Source: Thermoplasmata archaeon (lineage in GTDB: Archaea > Thermoplasmatota > DAOVMN01). From it: DNA of 11,249 nucleotides. How positions within the stretch are numbered: the stretch's first letter is position 1; each line of letters begins with the position of its first letter. Location of the stretch: positions 1 through 11,249 of the forward strand of contig DAOVMN010000032.1 in the NCBI GenBank assembly GCA_030630685.1. The letters are read 5' to 3'. The position numbers were made by a program, and so were the translations under genes. The notes beneath the pieces are model-generated. The model was not told where the DNA came from. It saw nothing but the letters and a program-made list of their open reading frames with translations, and made no database searches. Of the stretch, positions 1 to 6,396 are shown one piece after another.

Positions 1-10
1 CGTGAGGTTC

Positions 11-172
11 ATGAATATAAGGTGCAGTTCATGTGGTATTCCTATTGTTGGAAGCGGATTCTCAAGATTCAATTGCCCTAATTGCGGTCAAGTTCAGATA
101 AACAGATGCCGGCACTGCCGGGATCAATCTGTAAATTATACCTGTCCCGAGTGCGGATTTATGGGGCCATGA
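11..172 (+). CDS. Small zinc-ribbon protein with four CPXCG-type motifs (HVO_2753-like)
   Basis: The frame encodes 53 residues. It holds four Cys-x2-Cys knuckles, CSSCG, CPNCG, CRHCR and CPECG, and ends CPECGFMGP. Four such motifs in a protein this short, with that C-terminus, match the archaeal HVO_2753-like zinc-ribbon family, thought to bind two zinc ions and nucleic acid. The eight cysteines are consistent with two zinc sites. The ATG at 11 is preferred, with GAGGT at 4-8 as a close ribosome binding site; an in-frame GTG at 2 is possible and the true start could lie before the window. Only four bases separate it from the elongation factor gene, so co-transcription is likely, and this pairing is common in archaea. 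The molecular role is not established from the sequence. Confidence 0.85.
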   Translation: MNIRCSSCGIPIVGSGFSRFNCPNCGQVQINRCRHCRDQSVNYTCPECGFMGP

Positions 173-176
173 TACC

Positions 177-440
177 ATGGGGAAGGTAGCAGTCACCTAC
201 AGGATCATGCCAACAGGAGTGGAAGACAACCTGGGCAAACTTGCGGAAGAGGTCAAGGGAATCATTGGTGCGGCTAATCTGGCAAAGCTAAAAGAGAGGC
301 CCGTTGCCTTTGGTCTCAAATATCTCGAGGTCGTGTGCATAATGGATGATGCCACCAGCAACTCTGCAGAAATAGAGGCACGTCTTGGGGAATTAAAAGG
401 TGCCCAGAGCGTTGAGATCACGGACGTTTATCTTCTCTAA
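177..440 (+). CDS. ef1b: Archaeal translation elongation factor 1-beta (aEF-1B)
   Basis: An 87-residue protein of the usual length for archaeal EF-1beta, the nucleotide exchange factor that recycles aEF-1alpha (EF-Tu homologue) from GDP to GTP form during elongation. The sequence begins MGKVAVTYRIMPTGVE, has the central segment FGLKYLEVVCIM, and ends in VEITDVYLL, matching the small alpha-beta EF-1 guanine nucleotide exchange domain. It follows the zinc-ribbon gene by four bases and precedes prefoldin beta by 22 bases, so it sits inside a housekeeping translation/folding operon. The start at 177 lies right after the upstream stop and no strong separate ribosome site is seen, suggesting translational coupling. 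Assignment is firm. Confidence 0.93.
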   Translation: MGKVAVTYRIMPTGVEDNLGKLAEEVKGIIGAANLAKLKERPVAFGLKYLEVVCIMDDATSNSAEIEARLGELKGAQSVEITDVYLL

Positions 441-462
441 GGGGAAAAGGATTGGTGGAAAT

Positions 463-816
463 ATGGAAATCTCATCACAGCTTCAACAGGAAATCGCTCA
501 ATTCCAGCAGTTGCAGGAGCAGTATCAGCTATTCTCGGCCCAGAGAGCACAGATGGAATTTCAGTTCAGGGAGCTTGAAGGCACCCTGGAAAAACTGAGC
601 AAGGTGGACGACGCAACCCCTCTCTATCAGGATATTGGGTCGATTCTCGTTAGGGTAAAGGAAAAGAACTCCCTTATTGAGGAACTCAATGAAAAAAAGG
701 AGACCCTCAGCAGACGGGTTCAATCAATGAAGCAGCAGGAGGAGCGTCTTAAACAGCGTCTGGAATCCATGGGCACCGAGCTCAACAAGAAACTGCAAGG
801 TGCCGGCATTGCCTGA
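463..816 (+). CDS. pfdB: Prefoldin beta subunit
   Basis: A 117-residue protein with two long coiled-coil helices (about residues 1-45 and 68-112) separated by a beta-hairpin region around LEGTLEKLSKVDDATPLYQDIG. This is the layout of prefoldin beta subunits, four of which combine with two alpha subunits to form the cytosolic hexameric co-chaperone that captures unfolded proteins for the thermosome. The ATG at 463 is chosen because GGTGG at 454-458 lies four bases upstream; an in-frame ATG at 400 would overlap the elongation factor gene and add residues unlike the family. It is glutamine- and glutamate-rich, as usual. It is probably the last gene of the zinc ribbon, aEF-1beta, prefoldin cluster, since a T-run (839-843) and a new promoter-like site follow. 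Confidence 0.93.
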   Translation: MEISSQLQQEIAQFQQLQEQYQLFSAQRAQMEFQFRELEGTLEKLSKVDDATPLYQDIGSILVRVKEKNSLIEELNEKKETLSRRVQSMKQQEERLKQRLESMGTELNKKLQGAGIA

Positions 817-897
817 CCAAGCTTCGTGGAAATCATTATTTTTACACCAATCCCATGCTTAGGACCCGGATGACATCGAAGAACTGGAAAGGGACAC

Positions 898-905
898 ATA
901 AAATA
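898..905 (+). promoter_or_regulatory. TATA-box candidate for the GcvH-like gene
   Basis: ATAAAATA lies 45 bases before the ATG at 943. Archaeal transcription starts about 25 bases past the box, which would put the start near 928, just before the GAGGTG ribosome site at 931-936. This is inferred from spacing and composition only. Confidence 0.4.
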
Positions 906-942
906 AACCAATGCATTACACGCCTGAAAAGAGGTGAATGAA

Positions 943-1371
943 ATGGCCATGATCGAAGGATACAATATGCCGGATGAGCTATACTACCACAAAGACCATG
1001 CCTGGGTAAGGCTCGAGTCCGATGGAACCGTAAGGGTTGGGATGAATGATTTCTATCAGAAAACTGCAGGCGACACGACATACATCGACCTTCCATTCGA
1101 GGGAGATGATGTTTCACAGGGAGAGACCTGTGGGAAGATCCAATCCGCCAAATGGGTAGGCAAGTTCGTCTCCCCATTATCAGGAGAGATCATAGAGGCG
1201 AACGAGGAACTTGAAGATGACTGCACCCTCATAAACAAAGATCCTTATGTCGAGGGATGGATAATGGTTCTAAAGCCATCCGATCTGGATGAGGAATTGA
1301 AGGAACTCATTCATGGAGAAGATGTTAAACCCTGGCTATTGAAGGAGATCGAAGAGGCCGAAAAACAGTAA
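943..1371 (+). CDS. gcvH: Glycine cleavage system H-like lipoyl carrier protein
   Basis: A 142-residue protein with the H-protein lipoyl fold. It opens with YNMPDELYYHKDHAWVRLE (residues 7-25) and has the lipoylation hairpin around GKIQSAKWVGKFVSPLSG, where Lys70 in SAK is the expected lipoyl attachment site, then the conserved NKDPYVEGWIMVLKPSD segment. H proteins carry aminomethyl groups between the glycine cleavage enzymes; some archaeal and bacterial relatives serve other lipoate-dependent sulfur or redox systems. The start at 943 is set by GAGGTG at 931-936, six bases upstream; an in-frame GTG at 934 lies inside that site. No other glycine cleavage or lipoate ligase gene is in the window, so it stands alone here. 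The fold is clear, the pathway is not. Confidence 0.88.
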   Translation: MAMIEGYNMPDELYYHKDHAWVRLESDGTVRVGMNDFYQKTAGDTTYIDLPFEGDDVSQGETCGKIQSAKWVGKFVSPLSGEIIEANEELEDDCTLINKDPYVEGWIMVLKPSDLDEELKELIHGEDVKPWLLKEIEEAEKQ

Positions 1372-1386
1372 AAGTGATGCTTCCTG

Positions 1387-1523
1387 CCTTCGCTTCGCTC
1401 GGAGCTTTTTGAGAAAAAGCTCCACCAAAAACTGTGCGACACTCACTCACTTCGTTCGTTCGGTCCCACTCGCTTCGCTCAGTGGCTCTTGCTCCCTTCG
1501 GTCGCTTTCGCTTCGCTCAGGGG
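1387..1523. repeat. GAGCGAAGCGA-type low-complexity repeat block downstream of tRNA-Arg
   Basis: The block repeats variants of CGCTTCGCTC and CTTCGTTCG on the + strand (for example at 1390-1400, 1451-1464, 1472-1480 and 1506-1518); read on the minus strand they are GAGCGAAGCG variants. CCACT and AGTGG flank one unit near 1467-1486, so small hairpins can form. On the minus strand the block lies directly after the tRNA. The + strand frames across it give arginine/serine-rich low-complexity peptides and look non-coding. Confidence 0.7.
1401..1423 (-). terminator. Perfect 10-bp hairpin with T-run, possible terminator of the tRNA transcript
   Basis: GGAGCTTTTT at 1401-1410 and AAAAAGCTCC at 1414-1423 are perfectly complementary around a three-base loop. 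Read on the minus strand it gives a T-run within the stem, with another T-run just before it (about 1426-1430). It sits about 105 bases past the tRNA 3' end. It could also act on + strand transcripts ending at the GcvH-like gene, 30 bases away. Function is inferred from position and structure. Confidence 0.4.
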
Positions 1524-1529
1524 TATTAG

Positions 1530-1604
1530 CGGGCCCGCCGGGATTCGAACCCGGGTCATCGGCTTCGAAGGCCGAAAGGATGGTCCAGACTACCCTACGG
1601 GCCC
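1530..1604 (-). tRNA. tRNA-Arg, anticodon TCG (reads CGA)
   Basis: The minus strand folds as a complete cloverleaf. The acceptor stem is GGGCCCG (1604-1598) with CGGGCCC (1537-1531). The D arm is GGGT with ATCC and a loop carrying GG. The anticodon stem is TCGGC/GCCGA around the loop CTTCGAA, so the anticodon is TCG. The T arm is CCGGG, TTCGAAT, CCCGG. The discriminator is G and the CCA end is not encoded. Anticodon TCG assigns arginine. No intron is seen. Confidence 0.95.
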
Positions 1605-1627
1605 GGGAGAGGCGTTGGGCAACGGCC

Positions 1628-1635
1628 TAATAAAG
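1628..1635 (-). promoter_or_regulatory. TATA-box candidate for tRNA-Arg
   Basis: Minus-strand CTTTATTA, preceded by a short A/T-rich stretch, is centred about 28 bases before the mature tRNA 5' end at 1604. That is the spacing expected if transcription starts just ahead of the tRNA. Confidence 0.5.
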
Positions 1636-1686
1636 ATTTTTATGTGTCTCTTAGGCCTCGAATGTCTTGAAATCTGTAAAGAAAAA

Positions 1687-1694
1687 TCTATAAT
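1687..1694 (+). promoter_or_regulatory. Weak TATA-box candidate for the GfcR-like gene
   Basis: TCTATAAT sits about 35-40 bases before the ATG at 1727. A start about 25 bases downstream would give a leader of roughly ten bases that includes GGTG at 1717-1720. The match is weak. Confidence 0.3.
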
Positions 1695-1726
1695 GTAAGA
1701 ACTGAATGCAATGAACGGTGTAACCA

Positions 1727-2338
1727 ATGACCGGAATTGAGAAGCTTGTGAATCAAGTAAAATCCTTAAAAGAAAAGGGCCAGACAGACAGGGAGATCGC
1801 CTCTGAACTTCATCTTTCCATGGAGACAGTGGAATGGCTCCTCACACGAGACATCCAGAAAGAGCATCCACCTGCCGATGTCAAGATAGGATGGCGCTCC
1901 ATCGGTGTTTATCCCTCCAGGGCACGTCACATTGCCGATATCATGGTGGACATCATCTATGAGGAGATCAAGAAACACGAGGAAGAGCCCGACATCGATT
2001 CCATTGTGGGCATTGCACATAATGGTGCATATTTGGGCACATTAGTGGCAGAGAGCCTTGATGCGGAATTCATTCTCTTCCGCCCGGATGCAAAGGAATT
2101 GAAGACCGGTATCTTTGGCTCCAACTATGCGGGGGTTGAGGGGAAGAACGTGGTCATAGTTGATGACGTCCTCAGCACAGGAGCCACCATGAGGCATGCC
2201 ATCGAGGATGTAAAAAAGGAGAAGGGAAACCCATTGATGGCATTAGTGCTCGTGAACAAGTGCAGTGAGGATACAGTCAATGGAGTACCGCTCAGGGCTT
2301 TCATTCGTGCACGGGTGGTCACGAGATTGGAAAAATAA
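1727..2338 (+). CDS. gfcR: HTH-phosphoribosyltransferase regulator, GfcR / 'orotate phosphoribosyltransferase-like' family
   Basis: A 203-residue protein in two parts. Residues 9-41 form a helix-turn-helix (LKEKGQTDREIASELHLSME); residues 60-200 form a type I phosphoribosyltransferase domain with the PRPP-binding motif VVIVDDVLSTGAT at 142-154. This architecture and length match the archaeal family named GfcR in Haloferax, where it activates sugar-catabolism genes, and often annotated as orotate phosphoribosyltransferase-like. In this family the transferase domain is thought to sense a ligand, not mainly to make nucleotides. Ribosome site GGTG at 1717-1720 sits six bases before the ATG. It diverges from the tRNA and precedes lysS by 48 bases without a clear TATA box between, so the two may be co-transcribed. 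Family assignment is strong; the targets here are unknown. Confidence 0.87.
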   Translation: MTGIEKLVNQVKSLKEKGQTDREIASELHLSMETVEWLLTRDIQKEHPPADVKIGWRSIGVYPSRARHIADIMVDIIYEEIKKHEEEPDIDSIVGIAHNGAYLGTLVAESLDAEFILFRPDAKELKTGIFGSNYAGVEGKNVVIVDDVLSTGATMRHAIEDVKKEKGNPLMALVLVNKCSEDTVNGVPLRAFIRARVVTRLEK

Positions 2339-2386
2339 TTCCTTTCTTGATGATAGACCCACTATGCTTCATCTTGAGGTAGCACC

Positions 2387-3931
2387 ATGCACTGGGCAGA
2401 TGTCACTGCAGAGGAACTATTGAAAAAAGGAAAGGACCATACGATAGCCACTGGCATTACTCCTTCCGGTCACATCCATGTCGGGAACATGCGTGAGATC
2501 CTTACTGGAGACCTTATCCACAGGGCGTTGAAGGAAAAAGGTGGACACTCCACACTCATCTACCTTGGGGACACTTTTGACCCGCTGAGGAAGGTCTATC
2601 CGTTCCTTGGGCCCAGCTATGAAAGATATGTCGGGATGCCCCTTAGTGAGATCCCATGTCCCTGCGGGGGGCACGAGAGCTATGCGATCCACTTCCTCGA
2701 GCCGTTCCTAAAATCACTTGAAAAATTAGGTGTAGAGCAGAAAACCCTCCTCACCCATGAGCTGTACAAGAACGGGGAGTATGCCGAGGGGGCAAAGCGT
2801 GTATTGGAGAACAAGGAAAAAATCAGGGAGATCCTTGAGAGGGTTTCCAAACGGTCCCTGCCTAAGAACTGGTTCCCCTACACCCCGAAGTGCGGGGAAT
2901 GCGGAAAATTCGGAGCAGAGGTAACAGGTTACGATTATCCCTTTGTTCACTACACATGCGAATGCACACATAAAGGAAAGGCAGACATCCGAAAGGATGA
3001 CGGGAAGCTCCCCTGGAGGGTGGACTGGCCCACAAGATGGTGGTTCCTTGGAGTGACCTGTGAGCCCTTTGGTAAGGACCATGGAGCTGCCGGGGGTTCC
3101 TATGATACCGGTACTGAAATAGTGGAGAAGATCTTTAACAGATCTCCCCCTTATCCGGTGATGTATGAGTGGATACAGCTCAAGGGGAAGGGAGCCATGT
3201 CCTCCTCCACAGGCGTTGTGGTGACCGGGGTTGAGATGCTGAATATCACGCCTCCCGAGGTATTGAGGTTCCTTATTGCAAAACAGAACCCATTCAGGCA
3301 CATCGATTTCGATCCCGGACTTGGAATCCTGAATCTGGTGGACGAATATGACAGGTATGAACGCATCTACTATGGGGTCGAGAGTGCTCCCGACACCGGG
3401 GACATGAAAAGGGCATACGAACTTTCTGTACCCCAGGGCGAGAGTGCGATTCCCGAGGAAATGGCACTCCAGGTCCCATACCGCCATATAGTGACATTGG
3501 TGCAGTTGACTGAGGACATGGAGGAACTCAAGGCCCGAATAATGAGGACAGAGGGCATCGAAACCCTCGGTAGGGAGGCAGAAGAAAGGCTCCGGAAAAG
3601 AGTGGAATGCGCTCGATATTGGGTAGATTCCTTTGCTCCGGAGGGGGTGAAGTTCTCACTTCAGATGGAGATGCCGTCTTTTATCCCGTCGCCCGGGGAG
3701 AGGGAGTTCCTCGGCAGGCTGACCAAGGTCCTCTCGACCATCCCATGGGAGGCCGAGGAGGTCCACAAAGGGATACATGATACCAGCGGTGCTCTGGGGA
3801 CAAAAAAGAGCTTTACGTTACTCTATCGGATTTTTCTTGGGAAGAACCGTGGACCAAGGCTGGGCTTCTTCCTGAGCAGCCTGGGTAGGGAATTCGTGCT
3901 GAAACGACTGAAGGAAGGAATGGAGGTATAG
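2387..3931 (+). CDS. lysS: Class I lysyl-tRNA synthetase
   Basis: A 514-residue enzyme that charges tRNA-Lys with lysine using ATP. It is the Rossmann-fold class I form found mainly in archaea. The nucleotide-binding HIGH-type motif is HVGN at residues 31-34 within TPSGHIHVGNMREI; the second signature is GAMSSS at 269-274, where the Lys of a canonical KMSSS is Ala270. A zinc-finger-like cluster, CGECG followed by CECTHKG, lies near residues 168-198, and WPTRWWFLGVTCEPFGKDH is typical of the catalytic domain. The C-terminal helical part should bind the anticodon. GAGGT at 2376-2380, six bases before the ATG, sets the start, and the length fits the family. The ribosome site of the following gene, GGAGGT at 3922-3927, lies inside its final codons. 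Confidence 0.95.
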   Translation: MHWADVTAEELLKKGKDHTIATGITPSGHIHVGNMREILTGDLIHRALKEKGGHSTLIYLGDTFDPLRKVYPFLGPSYERYVGMPLSEIPCPCGGHESYAIHFLEPFLKSLEKLGVEQKTLLTHELYKNGEYAEGAKRVLENKEKIREILERVSKRSLPKNWFPYTPKCGECGKFGAEVTGYDYPFVHYTCECTHKGKADIRKDDGKLPWRVDWPTRWWFLGVTCEPFGKDHGAAGGSYDTGTEIVEKIFNRSPPYPVMYEWIQLKGKGAMSSSTGVVVTGVEMLNITPPEVLRFLIAKQNPFRHIDFDPGLGILNLVDEYDRYERIYYGVESAPDTGDMKRAYELSVPQGESAIPEEMALQVPYRHIVTLVQLTEDMEELKARIMRTEGIETLGREAEERLRKRVECARYWVDSFAPEGVKFSLQMEMPSFIPSPGEREFLGRLTKVLSTIPWEAEEVHKGIHDTSGALGTKKSFTLLYRIFLGKNRGPRLGFFLSSLGREFVLKRLKEGMEV

Positions 3932-3932
3932 C

Positions 3933-5885
3933 ATGACTGACAAACTTGTATACCTGCTAACGTCCATTCTATTGTTCACAAGCATCTTTTCTGCTTTGTC
4001 ATTGAATCAAACAGCAATGGCAGAAGAGCCACCCGAACCAGCAGACTCGGACAACGACGGAATGCCCGATGGCTGGGAAGACGAAATGGGACTTAACAAA
4101 GAGGAATCATGGGATGCTTTCCGGGATTTTGATGGGGATGGCTTCAGAAATCTTGCTGAGTATGTACACAATACTCATCCCAGGAATGAAACATCATTTC
4201 CAGAGGTGAGGGATGAGGATGATTCTGATGGAGATGGAGTATGTAACTTTGGGGAATACAAGGCGGGAGCAGATTGGAATGACTCTTTAGATGTTCCTAT
4301 GAATAAAGATACGGATGGAGATGGGCTTAGCGATGTATTCGAGCTGGGTTATGGGGATGGAAACAGTACAAATTATTCCAATGGAGTGGATTTAAATCCA
4401 ATCAACAGTGATACGGATCGCGATGGAGCACAGAATGATTTAAATGGAGAGTTCCAGTGGGGGCCTAAATATTACAGGAAAGATGAATTTATAGAAATAT
4501 TCAATGATGGCGATGAAGTAAAAATGGGCTCGAATCCACTGATACCGAACACTGCGGAGGCCTTTGAAAACAACTGGGTAATAGATAAGGGAAATATTTT
4601 TAGAGATATTGGTTCGATCACTTATGAAAATGGGACAATAAAGTTTGTTGGACTCTATGCCCCTGTTCCCTCACTTAAAGAAACAGGTGTCAATTGGGGG
4701 AGGTACCCAGCTTCAGGAGTCCCATCTGTGAGATATGGATGGATTTTACTTAAGCACAATTGGCTAAATGCCTACGAAGTGGGTCATCCCCAAAACGGAA
4801 CTGTTCAAAGGAACTTTGACACCGGATTTGAGATATATTACAATATGTTTACTGGTGGCATGCAGATAATCTATTACCCTCTGACGTCTTCAGCAAAAAT
4901 TATCTATAATTGTGAAAACTATCTTTCATTCAGGAGTTTTATATATGAGAATGAGACATTGATTAACTACGTTAATAAGACATTCAAACAATCACAACTT
5001 GCGACAACGCATTGGTATGGAACTGATTTACCTCTAGTTTATCTTCCAAACCAAATAATTGATATAGAATTCTTTGGGATAAAAGAGAAAGATCAAGAAA
5101 AATATACTTATTTCCATATCGTTTTAGAGCGCGATGACTACGCCAATATCTTTAAACATGAACTTGGTCTTTTCCGCTTCGAAACGCAATTGCAGCCTGA
5201 CGGAAATGTAACAAGCGTCGTTTACAAAGAAGAAGAAAACAGAATTTATTATCCCGCTGTTTTCACGAACAATATGGCTAGTCCTGCAACCATCAGCCAC
5301 AAACTGGTTATCAATCCTTACTATCTTCAATTTCTGAATATTTCAAACATGAAAGTTCAATCAAAAGTATGGCTTTATCGGTATGATATAATAGAATACT
5401 ACGATGTTTCCTATGTTGAATTCATGAATTCAATCCATGGAGAATATCCCTGGGAAGAGATTCCATGGAATGACATGATTTTAACAGAAAGCGAGAACAA
5501 TACATTCTATTATGAAGCTCACTATCCAATAAGCAACACAACAAATCAAGAGTTCAATATGACATTCTTTTTCCTTGTGAATTTATCTCTGGAATTTGAT
5601 AATGGTCCAAATTCTACTGCACATCAGGAGTGGATAGGAACACAGTTCGCGCCGGAGTTTGCGTATAAAGAAACCGTTCCTGAATCTGATGAAAAGAAAT
5701 CCTTTTTTGCCGAAAATACAGAAATGTTTGTTGGAATTTCCTTTTTATCCGGGATTGTAATAATTGGAATGATCTTTGTAATTAAAAATGCAAAAATAAA
5801 AAGATGCAAAAATCCTGATTCTTTGGAAAAGGATGGTTCTAAAAAAACAGAAATCTCTCAAAAGACAAAAAAGGAGGAGGAATAA
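3933..5885 (+). CDS. Secreted, membrane-anchored protein with calcium-binding DxDxDG repeats
   Basis: A 650-residue surface protein. Residues 1-30 look like a signal peptide with a likely cut after TAMA. Residues 36-165 hold about five thrombospondin-type-3-like calcium motifs: DSDNDG, DFDGDG, DSDGDG, DTDGDG and DTDRDG. A long beta-rich region follows without a family I recognise. A single membrane helix at about 598-617 and a Lys-rich tail form a C-terminal anchor, so the body faces outside. At least ten N-x-S/T sites suggest N-glycosylation. It starts one base after lysS, using GGAGGT five bases upstream, yet the body is clearly more AT-rich than its neighbours, hinting at separate origin or fast surface evolution. 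The gene ends in a GGAGGAGG stretch that serves the next start. Its job, perhaps adhesion or S-layer association, is inferred only. Confidence 0.8.
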   Translation: MTDKLVYLLTSILLFTSIFSALSLNQTAMAEEPPEPADSDNDGMPDGWEDEMGLNKEESWDAFRDFDGDGFRNLAEYVHNTHPRNETSFPEVRDEDDSDGDGVCNFGEYKAGADWNDSLDVPMNKDTDGDGLSDVFELGYGDGNSTNYSNGVDLNPINSDTDRDGAQNDLNGEFQWGPKYYRKDEFIEIFNDGDEVKMGSNPLIPNTAEAFENNWVIDKGNIFRDIGSITYENGTIKFVGLYAPVPSLKETGVNWGRYPASGVPSVRYGWILLKHNWLNAYEVGHPQNGTVQRNFDTGFEIYYNMFTGGMQIIYYPLTSSAKIIYNCENYLSFRSFIYENETLINYVNKTFKQSQLATTHWYGTDLPLVYLPNQIIDIEFFGIKEKDQEKYTYFHIVLERDDYANIFKHELGLFRFETQLQPDGNVTSVVYKEEENRIYYPAVFTNNMASPATISHKLVINPYYLQFLNISNMKVQSKVWLYRYDIIEYYDVSYVEFMNSIHGEYPWEEIPWNDMILTESENNTFYYEAHYPISNTTNQEFNMTFFFLVNLSLEFDNGPNSTAHQEWIGTQFAPEFAYKETVPESDEKKSFFAENTEMFVGISFLSGIVIIGMIFVIKNAKIKRCKNPDSLEKDGSKKTEISQKTKKEEE

Positions 5886-6054
5886 TGAGTGTGCCGAGCA
5901 AAGTTCATAATATCCAGTTGGTGAAAATCCAACCTGGGGAACGATTAGCCGCCGCCATAGAACTGAACCCTGCGTGCGGGGGCGTAACGGACTGCAGGGG
6001 CTTCCAGGAGACCGATGCCGACATAGGAGCGATTACCCTTGTAGGGGGCGGGCT
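5885..6054 (+). ncRNA. Copy 1 of a duplicated HEARO/omega-RNA-like structured element (shortened)
   Basis: By hand alignment this 170-base stretch matches 6393-6613 with about 22 differences, and it lacks 51 bases present there. Conserved stems are: 5914-5921 with 5929-5937 (one bulged C); CCCTGC 5968-5973 with GCGGGG 5976-5981; and CTGCAGGG 5992-5999 with CCC 6036-6038 plus TGTAG 6040-6044. The last stem encloses GATGCCGACATAGGAGCG. The element ends at ATGA. That target, the AACTG segment and the GATGCC...GGAGC(A/G)AT core recall HEARO/omega RNAs, the guide partners of IscB, which insert before ATGA or GTGA; this comparison is from memory. It can also be read as a 57-codon frame (5885-6058) that starts in TAATG, but most differences from copy 2 change the residue. 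The missing hairpin domain suggests a decayed copy. Confidence 0.5.
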
Positions 6055-6396
6055 ATGAGCTCTACTCGATACTTCGGAAATAGAAAGCACTATCGGACAT
6101 TTATCGGACATTTATCAGACATTTTAGGCGAGTTGGCGATTAGTTGGGGATTGGTTGGAGATTTTGGTGATTATATGGCGAAAACCGATACCCGAGATCC
6201 GAGTCCATTCACAAGCAAATCCATCCTTGAAATTGTTGCAATGATAGGAAGTGGTCTACATTATCTATTGGGTCATAATTGGGTCATAATCGGGTCAAAA
6301 TTGGGTATCGTTAGATTAATTTCCGATGTTGGAAAAACTCCGGTCAACTTCGGTCAACTCCGGTCAATTTTGACAGAGGAGGAGGATGAAAGATGA
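6055..6396 (+). CDS. Doubtful 113-residue frame between the two element copies
   Basis: An open frame begins MSSTRYFGNRKHYRTF at the ATGA that ends element copy 1 and stops in the ATGA that opens copy 2. I recognise no family. Its DNA is dominated by 7-, 10- and 11-base tandem direct repeats, and since most of these periods are not multiples of three the encoded peptide does not repeat cleanly, which argues against a conserved protein. The first five residues are shared with the nucleotidyltransferase start at 6614 because both derive from the duplicated segment. No ribosome site independent of the element is seen beyond GGGGGCGGG at 6044-6052. It could be a chance frame kept open by the coupled junctions, or a lineage-specific small protein. 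Confidence 0.25.
   Translation: MSSTRYFGNRKHYRTFIGHLSDILGELAISWGLVGDFGDYMAKTDTRDPSPFTSKSILEIVAMIGSGLHYLLGHNWVIIGSKLGIVRLISDVGKTPVNFGQLRSILTEEEDER
6092..6124 (+). repeat. Three tandem 11-base repeats, ATCGGACATTT
   Basis: Two identical units at 6092-6102 and 6103-6113, then a one-mismatch unit (ATCAGACATTT) at 6114-6124. Confidence 0.9.
6132..6173 (+). repeat. Three to four tandem 11-base repeats, GTTGGNGATTN
   Basis: The units are GTTGGCGATTA (6132-6142), GTTGGGGATTG (6143-6153) and GTTGGAGATTT (6154-6164), followed by a partial TTGGTGATTA overlapping the end. Confidence 0.85.
6185..6205 (+). repeat. Three tandem 7-base repeats, CCGANNN
   Basis: The units are CCGATAC, CCGAGAT and CCGAGTC at 6185-6191, 6192-6198 and 6199-6205. 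This is the least regular of the sets and could be chance. Confidence 0.5.
6270..6302 (+). repeat. Three tandem 11-base repeats, GGGTCATAATT
   Basis: The units are GGGTCATAATT (6270-6280), GGGTCATAATC (6281-6291) and GGGTCAAAATT (6292-6302), followed by GGGTATCG as a possible decayed fourth. Confidence 0.9.
6341..6370 (+). repeat. Three tandem 10-base repeats, CGGTCAACTT
   Basis: The units are CGGTCAACTT (6341-6350), CGGTCAACTC (6351-6360) and CGGTCAATTT (6361-6370). They share GGTCA with the set at 6270-6302. Confidence 0.9.

Noticed and set aside
400..462. N-terminal extension of prefoldin beta from ATG 400
   Set aside because: It overlaps the elongation factor gene, adds atypical sequence, and the ATG at 463 has its own ribosome site.
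1409..1698. Small + strand frames across the tRNA region
   Set aside because: They run through the antisense of tRNA-Arg and through low-complexity repeats, giving Ser/Arg-rich peptides without support.
2726..3487. Long minus-strand open frame (253 residues) inside lysS
   Set aside because: It lies wholly antisense to the well-supported lysyl-tRNA synthetase gene, has no ribosome site or promoter, and the translation resembles no family; it is a shadow of GC-rich coding DNA.
6092..6370. CRISPR array
   Set aside because: Units are only 7-11 bases, directly adjacent with no spacers, and the unit changes from set to set. No cas gene is near.
6055..6396. IscB or other nuclease gene between the two copies
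   Set aside because: The spacer is only about 340 bases and its translation shows no RuvC, HNH or zinc-finger motif.
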